NCBI GenBank assembly: GCA_036567985.1
Contig: DATCTK010000068.1
Span: 1-23,119, forward strand
DNA length: 23,119 nucleotides
Source: SZUA-229 sp036567985
GTDB taxonomy: Bacteria; Pseudomonadota; Gammaproteobacteria; SZUA-229
Direction: 5' to 3'
Within the stretch, counting starts at the first letter, position 1. Each line of letters begins with the position of its first letter. Shown piece after piece: positions 1 through 5,687 of the stretch. Both the position numbers and the translations under genes were made by a program. Under the pieces are notes generated by a model. That model was not told the DNA's origin. It searched no databases and saw nothing but the letters and a program-made list of their open reading frames with translations.

Positions 1-74
1 TCGCAGAGACATATCAGCATTGTTCAGAGGCACCCTAGGTCTAATATTCAGGTAATGGGGCAATTTCAGCAGGT
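1..74. other. Left edge, no supportable gene
   Basis: These 74 bases follow the stop codon of the glutaredoxin gene. No fliQ start can be recognised on the minus strand, and no strong ribosome-binding site precedes the few ATG codons there. On the plus strand one frame is open from the edge to a stop at 53-55 and another to 79-81. Either could be the tail of a convergent gene, but both are too short to identify. Confidence 0.3.
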
Positions 75-332
75 TCACTGACTGAGCAGCGTCTTTAACC
101 TGCCGCTGCGATCCAGTTCCGCCAGCTCGTCGAAGCCGCCCACATGCACAGTGCCAATATATATCTGCGGTACCGTATTGCGCCCGGTTTCCTGTTCCAT
201 GGCTTGCCAGCGCTTGCGGTCTCCGCCGAGGTCAATTTTCTCGATCTGTTTTACACCGCGCTTTTTCAATAATCGCTCTGCCCGCTGGCAATAGGGACAG
301 GATCGGGTGCAGTACATACGAATCTGGGCCAT
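75..332 (-). CDS. grxC: Glutaredoxin, GrxC type (glutaredoxin 3-like)
   Basis: This is a complete 85-residue glutaredoxin, the usual size for bacterial glutaredoxin 3. It is a cytoplasmic glutathione-dependent disulfide reductase. The dithiol active site Cys-Pro-Tyr-Cys is at residues 12-15, the cis-proline loop Thr-Val-Pro at 53-55, and the glutathione-binding Gly-Gly-Phe-Asp at 65-68. All key residues are present, so the enzyme should be active. The start is supported by a purine-rich AGGTGG about five bases before the ATG. It lies 38 bases downstream of fliP on the same strand, in the place where fliQ is expected. A role in flagellar assembly is not implied by the family, and the placement may be accidental. 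The gene symbol is by similarity; a monothiol glutaredoxin is excluded by the CPYC motif. Confidence 0.93.
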   Translation of the reverse strand: MAQIRMYCTRSCPYCQRAERLLKKRGVKQIEKIDLGGDRKRWQAMEQETGRNTVPQIYIGTVHVGGFDELAELDRSGRLKTLLSQ

Positions 333-370
333 TGCGCCACCTGTATCAGTCTACAAAGGCGCGGATTTTA

Positions 371-1138
371 TCAGGTAACCACAAAGCTTGCAGCTAAAGT
401 GCCCACCACCAGGCTCCAGCCATCCACCAGCACAAACAACATCAGCTTGAAGGGCAGCGAGATAATCAGCGGTGACAGCATCATCATACCCATGGCCATA
501 AGCACACTGGCCACCACCAGGTCGATAATCAGGAAGGGAATAAACAGCATAAAGCCGATCTGGAACGCGGTTTTCAGCTCCGAGGTCAGAAACGCCGGCA
601 TCAGCACCGACATGGGCACGGCATCCGGGCCATCATAGGCTTCGTCACCCGCCAGGTTGGCAAACAACTGAATATCGGTTTCCCGGGTCTGTTGAATCAT
701 AAATTTATGAAACGGCTGCTTGAGTCGGGAGATTGCCTCATCAGCACCGATCTGCTCGGCAATATAGGGCTGATAGGCATTTTCATAGGCCTGGCTGAAA
801 ACCGGCGCCATAATAAAAAAGCTGAGAAACAGTGACAGGCCGATCAGGATCTGGTTAGACGGGGTTTGTGCCGTACCCAGTGCCTGACGCAAAATCGACA
901 GCACAATAATAATGCGGGTAAAGGATGTCATGGCAAGCAACAGCGCCGGCAGCACCGACAGCACTGTCATAAACATCAGCACCTGCAATGACAGCGAATA
1001 GGACTTGCCACCGGATGCGGTATCTTCAATCACCAGCGCCGGCAACCCTGCCTCGGCCAGAACCGGACCGCTGAACAACAGTAATATAGGAGACAGCAAT
1101 AACAGCCCGGCAATGCGTTTACTCATGGTACTAGTCAT
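371..1138 (-). CDS. fliP: Flagellar type III export protein FliP
   Basis: FliP is an inner-membrane core component of the flagellar export gate, which it forms with FliQ and FliR. From the chosen ATG the protein has 255 residues, normal for the family. It begins with a signal-like hydrophobic segment ending near Val-Leu-Ala-Glu-Ala. The family signature follows: a long hydrophobic helix leading into Thr-Ser-Phe-Thr-Arg-Ile, then Leu-Arg-Gln-Ala-Leu-Gly and Pro-Ser-Asn-Gln. The C-terminal half has Phe-Gln-Ile-Gly-Phe and two further membrane helices. The reading frame is open further upstream to 1219, but that would overlap fliO by almost 90 bases. The ATG at 1138 gives an 8-base overlap with the fliO stop, and an ATG at 1126 is the alternative. 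It is the last flagellar gene visible in the operon; fliQ, fliR and flhB are not in view. Confidence 0.95.
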   Translation of the reverse strand: MTSTMSKRIAGLLLLSPILLLFSGPVLAEAGLPALVIEDTASGGKSYSLSLQVLMFMTVLSVLPALLLAMTSFTRIIIVLSILRQALGTAQTPSNQILIGLSLFLSFFIMAPVFSQAYENAYQPYIAEQIGADEAISRLKQPFHKFMIQQTRETDIQLFANLAGDEAYDGPDAVPMSVLMPAFLTSELKTAFQIGFMLFIPFLIIDLVVASVLMAMGMMMLSPLIISLPFKLMLFVLVDGWSLVVGTLAASFVVT

Positions 1139-1619
1139 CGCGCTGACCATTCTTCTGTTGCAGCTGCTGCAGGGTTTTATCAAAGGCCGAGGCCTGCTCG
1201 CCCTGGGTACCCAGCACATGCAGTGTCTGGATATGTCCCGGTGTTACGCCGATCAGCAGGCGGGTGTTTTCAACTTCAATCAATACCGCTTTTTCGCGCG
1301 TACCCAGTGACAAGCCGCCAATCACTTTCATATCCACCAGGTTATTGCCGGGCAGTCGTCCGTATTTTCTTAATATCCACGCCAGCCCCAGAATCAGCGC
1401 AACAACAATCGCCAGCCCCATAAACATATTCAGCATATTGCCCAGTGAAAAAGCATCCGTAGAACTGCTTCGACCAATCGGCTCGACTGTTGCCTGTGCC
1501 AGCACCGGCCAGCTCAGCAGGCTGCTGATTACAACAGAGAGGAACTTGCAGGAAAGCATTTTCATATTGAGCAAAAATCCCGTGGCGTTAGCGCAGCAGA
1601 CTTGACTGGCGAATTTCAT
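1131..1619 (-). CDS. fliO: Flagellar biosynthesis protein FliO
   Basis: FliO helps assemble the FliP ring of the flagellar export gate and is the least conserved protein of the fliLMNOPQR operon. The call rests on its place between fliN and fliP and on its shape. A signal-like segment ends near Pro-Val-Leu-Ala-Gln-Ala. A single strong membrane helix follows (Met-Phe-Met-Gly-Leu-Ala-Ile-Val through Trp-Ile-Leu-Arg). Then comes a short cytoplasmic domain with the typical pattern of a Lys-Val-Ile-Gly strand, Leu-Gly-Thr-Arg-Glu-Lys and Leu-Leu-Ile-Gly-Val-Thr. The start is uncertain. ATG 1619 has an AGG at good spacing. TTG 1625 is in frame just before it. ATG 1565 would give a cleaner signal peptide beginning Met-Lys-Met-Leu. 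Confidence 0.88.
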   Translation of the reverse strand: MKFASQVCCANATGFLLNMKMLSCKFLSVVISSLLSWPVLAQATVEPIGRSSSTDAFSLGNMLNMFMGLAIVVALILGLAWILRKYGRLPGNNLVDMKVIGGLSLGTREKAVLIEVENTRLLIGVTPGHIQTLHVLGTQGEQASAFDKTLQQLQQKNGQRDD

Positions 1620-1629
1620 CGACAATAAC

Positions 1630-2019
1630 CTAGCGAAGTTTTTTAACCCGCTCGGCCGGACTGATAATATCGGTCAGGCGGATACCGAATTTTTCGTTCA
1701 CCACCACCACTTCGCCGCGTGCGATCAGGGTGCCATTGACCAGCACATCCATGGGTTCACCTGCCAGACGTTCCAGCTCAACCACCGAGCCCTGATTCAG
1801 TTGCAGCAGGTTCCGAATACTGATTTTAGTGCGCCCAATTTCCATCGAGAGATTAACCGGAATATCCAGCACCACATCCAGATTTACATCGGAGCCAGGC
1901 ACACTTTCATCTTTAAGCTCATTAAAACTGGCAGCGTCCGCAGCTTCGGTTTCTGCCTGCTCATTGAGTGCATCAGCCCAGACATCATCAACAGATTCTG
2001 TATTTTCTTCATCGCTCAT
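1630..2019 (-). CDS. fliN: Flagellar motor switch protein FliN
   Basis: FliN forms most of the cytoplasmic C-ring with FliM. It takes part in switching rotation direction and in docking the export ATPase complex. The protein has 129 residues. An acidic, poorly conserved N-terminal 45 residues precedes the SpoA (surface presentation of antigens) domain at roughly 47-127. That domain shows Leu-Asp-Ile-Pro-Val-like strands, Glu-Ile-Gly-Arg-Thr-Lys, Leu-Leu-Gln-Leu-Asn-Gln-Gly-Ser-Val-Val-Glu-Leu, Pro-Met-Asp-Val-Leu-Val-Asn-Gly and the final Gly-Ile-Arg-Leu-Thr-Asp-Ile-Ile-Ser. It lies 17 bases after fliM and just before fliO, the standard order. Confidence 0.97.
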   Translation of the reverse strand: MSDEENTESVDDVWADALNEQAETEAADAASFNELKDESVPGSDVNLDVVLDIPVNLSMEIGRTKISIRNLLQLNQGSVVELERLAGEPMDVLVNGTLIARGEVVVVNEKFGIRLTDIISPAERVKKLR

Positions 2020-2036
2020 AATTTTATTCTCAACAC

Positions 2037-3041
2037 TTAATCAGAGGCTTCGTTAACATAATTTAACTCTTTACGACCCACTCGCTCGACCACCTTGATG
2101 GCCGCATTGCCACGGGACACACCCAGCTCCCCACGGAACAGTGGAATATCCTCGGCATCCAGCACCACCCGATCCGGCATATCAAAGGGAATGATGTCTC
2201 CCACTTTTAATTTATTCAGATCGGATAAATTGATTTCAATTTCCGCCAGCTGGCTTTTAATTTCCACCTTGGCTTCAAAAATTTCATCCCGTAATGACAT
2301 CCGCCAGCGATCATCAATTTCGGACACATCAGACTGCACCCCGGCATCCAGCAGGTCGCGGATGGGCTCGACCATTGAATAGGGCATGGTGACATGTAGA
2401 TCACCACCGCCACCTTCCAGGTCAAGACGGAAGGTACTCACTACAATTACTTCGGTAGGACTAACAATATTCGCCAGGTGGGGATTCACTTCAGATGACT
2501 GATACTGCATCTTCAGTGGCTTGATCGGCTTCCAGGCACTTTCCAGATCCTTGAAAATCTGTTCCAGCAGAATGCTGATCACCCGCTGTTCGGTGGGCGT
2601 AAATTCACGGCCTTCAATCTTGTTATAGAAACGCCCTTCACCGCCGAAGAAATTATCCACCACGATAAACACCAGCTTGGGGTCAATCACGAACAAGGCG
2701 GTGCCTTTGAGGGGTTCAACCTTGATCATATTCAGGCTGGTGGGTACATACAGGCTGTGCACATATTCCGCGAACTTCATCATCTGCACGCCGCTTACCG
2801 ATATTTCCACCTGGCGGCGTAACAGGTTGAACATGCTGACGCGAAAGTAACGGGCAAAACGTTCGTTAATCATTTCCAGCGTCGGCAATCGCCCACGCAC
2901 AATGCGTTCCTGCGAATTAAAATCGAACGAGCGTGCGGTACCGTCATTAAGGTCTTCACCTTCGGTATCCACATCACCATCGTCTACCCCGTGTAACAGG
3001 GCATCGATTTCGTCCTGACTTAATACATCTGCGGTTGCCAT
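2037..3041 (-). CDS. fliM: Flagellar motor switch protein FliM
   Basis: FliM is the middle C-ring protein; it binds phosphorylated CheY and transmits the switching signal to FliG. The N-terminal CheY-binding peptide is visible as Leu-Ser-Gln-Asp-Glu-Ile-Asp-Ala-Leu-Leu at residues 7-16, followed by an acidic linker. The CheC-like middle domain follows (about 45-230), with the motif Leu-Glu-Met-Ile-Asn-Glu-Arg-Phe-Ala-Arg. The C-terminal SpoA domain (about 250-325) resembles that of FliN. Length (334 residues) is normal. It starts nine bases after the fliL stop and is part of the fliL-to-fliP operon. Presence of the CheY peptide implies a chemotaxis system elsewhere in the genome. Confidence 0.98.
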   Translation of the reverse strand: MATADVLSQDEIDALLHGVDDGDVDTEGEDLNDGTARSFDFNSQERIVRGRLPTLEMINERFARYFRVSMFNLLRRQVEISVSGVQMMKFAEYVHSLYVPTSLNMIKVEPLKGTALFVIDPKLVFIVVDNFFGGEGRFYNKIEGREFTPTEQRVISILLEQIFKDLESAWKPIKPLKMQYQSSEVNPHLANIVSPTEVIVVSTFRLDLEGGGGDLHVTMPYSMVEPIRDLLDAGVQSDVSEIDDRWRMSLRDEIFEAKVEIKSQLAEIEINLSDLNKLKVGDIIPFDMPDRVVLDAEDIPLFRGELGVSRGNAAIKVVERVGRKELNYVNEASD

Positions 3042-3050
3042 ATTGATCTT

Positions 3051-3623
3051 CTACTGCATTACAAAACTGGTGAAATAGAGTGCTTCGATTTCATTCGGTG
3101 CGTTCACTGACTTGAGCACATCCTGTATCACTTTCATCGCTTCCTGGCTCAGCGCACGCTTGCCTTCACGGGTATTGATTTCATGGTACTGCTTGCCACT
3201 CAGCAACAGCAGTAATTCATTTCGTACTGCCGGCATGTGGGTGTTCAGTGCAGGCTGAACCCGCGGGTCATAGGTCATTACCTGAATATCCACCTGCAGA
3301 AAACTCACCTGATCCTGGTTTTCAAAATTCACCACAAACGCGGGCGTCAGCGGAATATAAATTGGCTGATTTGATCTGGGCGCATCCTCAGCAGATTGGG
3401 TCTCCGGCTCGGCCAGGGTTTCAGCCAGCACTTCTTCATCCACGGTTTCGGTTTCGGCCTCGTCGTCACTGCCACCGATAAAAAACACCGCCAGGCCAAT
3501 AATCAGGGCAAGCGCCAGCAAGACCCCATTGACCAGCAGTACAATCTTGATCAGACCGGGTTTTTTTCTGCCGCCCTCTGCTTCGCTATTCTCGTCGTTG
3601 TTTTCTAAATCTTCGTCAGCCAT
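3051..3623 (-). CDS. fliL: Flagellar basal body protein FliL
   Basis: FliL is a single-pass inner-membrane protein that surrounds the stator units and supports torque, especially under load. The 190-residue protein has a charged acidic N-terminus, one membrane helix at about residues 24-49, an acidic linker rich in Glu, and a periplasmic stomatin-like domain at about 85-190. The domain shows Tyr-Ile-Pro-Leu-Thr-Pro-Ala-Phe-Val-Val-Asn-Phe and ends in Val-Leu-Tyr-style residues, here Ala-Leu-Tyr-Phe-Thr-Ser-Phe-Val-Met-Gln, typical of FliL. An AGGGG sits 9-13 bases before the ATG. It is the first gene of the operon and lies about 20 bases after the predicted start site of a sigma-54 promoter. 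Confidence 0.96.
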   Translation of the reverse strand: MADEDLENNDENSEAEGGRKKPGLIKIVLLVNGVLLALALIIGLAVFFIGGSDDEAETETVDEEVLAETLAEPETQSAEDAPRSNQPIYIPLTPAFVVNFENQDQVSFLQVDIQVMTYDPRVQPALNTHMPAVRNELLLLLSGKQYHEINTREGKRALSQEAMKVIQDVLKSVNAPNEIEALYFTSFVMQ

Positions 3624-3652
3624 TCAGCTACCCCTGTTGTTATTCGCAATAA

Positions 3653-3670
3653 ATGCAAAGAGTGTGCCGT
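3653..3670 (-). promoter_or_regulatory. Sigma-54 (RpoN) promoter of fliLMNOP
   Basis: Read on the minus strand the site is CGGCAC, five bases, then TTGCA. The invariant GG (3667-3668) and GC (3655-3656) are exactly ten bases apart. This differs from the published consensus TGGCACG-N4-TTGCA at only two places. The expected start of transcription is near 3643, leaving a leader of about 20 bases with a good ribosome-binding site before fliL. In Pseudomonas and Vibrio, fliL operons are driven by RpoN with FleQ/FleR-type activators, so the same hierarchy is likely here. Confidence 0.85.
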
Positions 3671-3715
3671 ATTTTTTCAGTTAATCCACAAACACACTGA
3701 AAAAATACCCCACAC
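3662..3715. repeat. Long inverted repeat next to the fliL promoter
   Basis: The arms 3662-3681 and 3696-3715 match as an inverted repeat over 18 of 20 positions, with the inner 13 base pairs perfect (GTATTTTTTCAGT and its complement) and a 14-base centre. The only two mismatches fall on the GG that forms the -24 element of the sigma-54 promoter. The repeat lies upstream of the predicted start site, so it is not part of the fliL mRNA, and its AT-rich stem without a following T run does not resemble a terminator. An operator or a structured spacer is more likely. Confidence 0.75.
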
Positions 3716-3797
3716 AACGATTAAACCTGAACTAAGCATAGTGTTAATTCATTAATTTTCAATAAGATAGATCAAACTACAGAATGCTTGCAGCAAT

Positions 3798-3816
3798 CCC
3801 GGCACTGTACAGGCAA
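3798..3816 (+). promoter_or_regulatory. Possible sigma-54 promoter toward fliK
   Basis: On the plus strand a GGCAC at 3801-3805 is followed by GC at 3813-3814 with the required ten bases between GG and GC. The -24 half is good, but the -12 half is AGGC rather than TTGC. It would leave a leader of about 150 bases before fliK. This is a candidate only. Confidence 0.3.
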
Positions 3817-3945
3817 GCCCCTGTCAAATCGGCTGTAACAGCAAATCGTCAGCATCCGTCTGCTTTTGAGCTGTATAAGTCAGGGTTTTGGCCGATAAGC
3901 TCAGATGAAACTGGGCAGACAGCCAAAAAACTGTCACTCTCTGAA

Positions 3946-3971
3946 TAAACCGGATAACAACCAGTCGATAA
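3946..3971 (+). promoter_or_regulatory. Possible FliA (sigma-28) promoter for fliK
   Basis: TAAA at 3946-3949, a 14-base spacer and GTCGATAA at 3964-3971 match the flagellar sigma-28 consensus TAAA-N15-GCCGATAA with one mismatch in the -10 box and a spacer one base short. Transcription would begin close to 3978. That is too near the ATG at 3984 for a normal leader but suits the in-frame ATG at 4020. A second, perfect GCCGATAA lies at 3891-3898 but has only a poor -35 region. Confidence 0.45.
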
Positions 3972-3983
3972 GATGACATACGG

Positions 3984-5381
3984 ATGATTAATATACCGCC
4001 AATAAAACCCAGTAGCAGTATGCCCAGCGAGCTGATCAGCCGGGTCACTGAGACCCTGCGCGTGGGCCAGGTACTGAATGCCACCACCCAGCGGGGCGGC
4101 GATGCCATGGCCAAAGTGCTGATACAGCTGGGCGAGCACACCCTGCAGGCAAATACCCCGGTAAAACTGGAAACCGGCCAGGAGATTAAGCTTCTGGTCA
4201 AGGCAGCGGGTGATGCGGAACTGGGTAAACTGCCGCTATTGACGATTTTACCGCCCAAACAAGCTCCCAGCAGCAACAACGCATTATCGCACACCCAGCT
4301 GGCGCAAATTAAACTGCGCCAGTTTATTGCCATCCAGCAGGCTTTTAGCCAGCCACTGCAAACAGCACAGGCCATTCTTGCCAATAAACCGGGGCTAAAC
4401 CTGCTTCCGACAAAACTGGCTGGACAGTTGAACCAGCTGCAAAGCGCATTGCAACTACCGCTGGAACAACTCAGCGGAAAACAGCTCAGGCAGCAGATAG
4501 AAAGCAGCGGTATTTTTCTGGAAGCGAAGCTAAAAAATCTCAGCCAGGGCAATAACGTTAATCTCAACCAGGATTTCAAACAGCTGTTACTGAACATCCG
4601 CCAGCAACTTGATAGCAGCGGCCTGGGCAAAGCACCCGCCGAAGCGGAGGCCGCTCCACTGTCAAACGAACAGCGCCAGCAGATACAGCAGTTATTGCAG
4701 GGCAGTATCCGTAGCTATGCCAGTCTCAGCGAACGCCTGATGCAGATACTGCCACGCAGTCTGTTGCAGCCGGTGGCACAGTTGTTGACAGGTCAGCAAC
4801 CTGCGGCCAGCGTCTCCGCTGATGTGCGTGCCCTGGCGGAACTGATCAGCCAGACGCTGCAGCACAAAACCGGCTCGCCACAACACGCCCAGGAGCTAAT
4901 GAGCCTGCTCAACACCCGCTTTATGCTGCTGGATCTGGCTACCCAGGTGGAACGCTCACTGGGGCAGCTCAGCAGCTTCCAGCTACAGCCGCTGAGCCGC
5001 GAGGCGGATGGCCTGACCCTGTTACTGTTCAACCTGCTGTTAAAGGACAAGGACCAGGCTCATGATGCCCACTTTCGCATTGAGCAGGAAAACAGCGCAC
5101 AGGACCCGGCACAACAGGGCTGGAAAGTGAGCATCTATTTTAACTTCAACACCCTGGGTAAACTGCAGGCGGATATCCACCTGATGGACAACCAGGTCGC
5201 CAGTGTTTTTTACTGTGAGCAGGATGCCACCAGCGCCCGGGTGCGCTCACTGCTGCCGGTGCTGCAGGACAATTTAGACAGAGCCGGTTTTATGGTCAGT
5301 GGCATGCGGGTCAGCACCCGCGCCAGTAATGAATCACCGGTACTGTCACCGCAGACACACCTGCTGGATGAGAAGATATGA
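3984..5381 (+). CDS. fliK: Flagellar hook-length control protein FliK
   Basis: FliK measures hook length and signals FlhB to switch export from hook to filament proteins. The 465-residue protein has a Gln-, Leu- and Ser-rich, weakly conserved N-terminal and central region (to about residue 330), as expected for a secreted ruler. The C-terminal Flg_hook-type domain is at about 340-450. It is marked by strands around Trp-Lys-Val-Ser-Ile-Tyr-Phe-Asn, Gly-Lys-Leu-Gln-Ala-Asp-Ile and a final Leu-x-Arg-Ala-Gly-Phe-like turn. The N-terminal Leu-Arg-Val-Gly-Gln-Val-Leu motif is common in Pseudomonas-type FliK proteins. The start at 3984 or at ATG 4020 cannot be decided; neither has a strong ribosome-binding site. 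It is transcribed away from fliL and overlaps the next gene by four bases, so the two are coupled. Confidence 0.85.
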   Translation: MINIPPIKPSSSMPSELISRVTETLRVGQVLNATTQRGGDAMAKVLIQLGEHTLQANTPVKLETGQEIKLLVKAAGDAELGKLPLLTILPPKQAPSSNNALSHTQLAQIKLRQFIAIQQAFSQPLQTAQAILANKPGLNLLPTKLAGQLNQLQSALQLPLEQLSGKQLRQQIESSGIFLEAKLKNLSQGNNVNLNQDFKQLLLNIRQQLDSSGLGKAPAEAEAAPLSNEQRQQIQQLLQGSIRSYASLSERLMQILPRSLLQPVAQLLTGQQPAASVSADVRALAELISQTLQHKTGSPQHAQELMSLLNTRFMLLDLATQVERSLGQLSSFQLQPLSREADGLTLLLFNLLLKDKDQAHDAHFRIEQENSAQDPAQQGWKVSIYFNFNTLGKLQADIHLMDNQVASVFYCEQDATSARVRSLLPVLQDNLDRAGFMVSGMRVSTRASNESPVLSPQTHLLDEKI

Positions 5382-5662
5382 AGCAGCAGAAACAGCCGAT
5401 TGCCGTGGCACTGGAATATGACGGCTACAGTGCACCCACGGTCAGCGCCACCGGCATGGGTAAAATCGCCGAGGAAATCATACGCATCGCCGAGGAAAAC
5501 GGTGTGCCACTGCAACAGGACAGTGAGCTGGTATCGGTACTGGCGGATCTCGAACTGGGGGATGAGATTCCGGAAAACCTCTACCGGGTAATTGCCGAAG
5601 TGATTGCCTTTGCCTATATTGTCAGTGGACGCTTTCCTGTGGACTGGCAGCCCGAGCAGTAG
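5378..5662 (+). CDS. FlhB C-terminal-domain paralogue (FlhX-like)
   Basis: This 94-residue protein corresponds only to the cytoplasmic C-terminal domain of FlhB/YscU, the substrate-specificity switch of flagellar and type III export. It shows Ile-Ala-Val-Ala-Leu-Glu-Tyr-Asp, Ala-Pro-Thr-Val, Ile-Ala-Glu-Glu-Asn-Gly-Val-Pro, Leu-Glu-Leu-Gly-Asp-Glu-Ile-Pro and a Leu-Tyr-Arg-Val-Ile-Ala-Glu-Val end, all positions shared with FlhB. The membrane part is absent, as is the Asn-Pro-Thr-His self-cleavage motif: the protein begins just where the cleaved FlhB C-terminal fragment would. Such proteins can replace the FlhB C-terminal piece in some species. Its ATG overlaps the fliK stop (ATGA), which fits a partner role, since FliK acts on this domain of FlhB. 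Function here is inferred. Confidence 0.85.
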   Translation: MKQQKQPIAVALEYDGYSAPTVSATGMGKIAEEIIRIAEENGVPLQQDSELVSVLADLELGDEIPENLYRVIAEVIAFAYIVSGRFPVDWQPEQ

Positions 5663-5687
5663 ATCAACCGTCAGTACGCTGTTTGAA

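Larger units (their letters stand above)
3624..3983. other. Divergent fliL / fliK control region
   Basis: This 360-base stretch carries no gene. Next to fliL it holds the sigma-54 promoter and the inverted repeat described separately. The middle (3721-3780) is AT-rich, with TTAATTCATTAATTTTCAAT-like sequence that could bend or bind IHF or an activator; no exact consensus was found. The right half holds a weaker sigma-54-like spacing at 3800-3816 and two FliA-like -10 boxes facing fliK. The stretch therefore looks like a shared regulatory hub for two flagellar units. Confidence 0.6.

Noticed and set aside
1..81. Tail of a convergent plus-strand gene at the left edge
   Set aside because: Frames of 17 and 26 codons are open to the edge, but nothing in them can be recognised.
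3662..3715. Inverted repeat as a transcription terminator
   Set aside because: It lies between divergent genes, its stem is AT-rich, the centre is 14 bases and no T run follows on either strand.
3824..4630. Minus-strand 268-residue frame across the fliK start
   Set aside because: It is rich in Ser, Leu and Cys with no recognisable domain, and it lies opposite the N-terminal part of fliK and its control region; fliK has family features.
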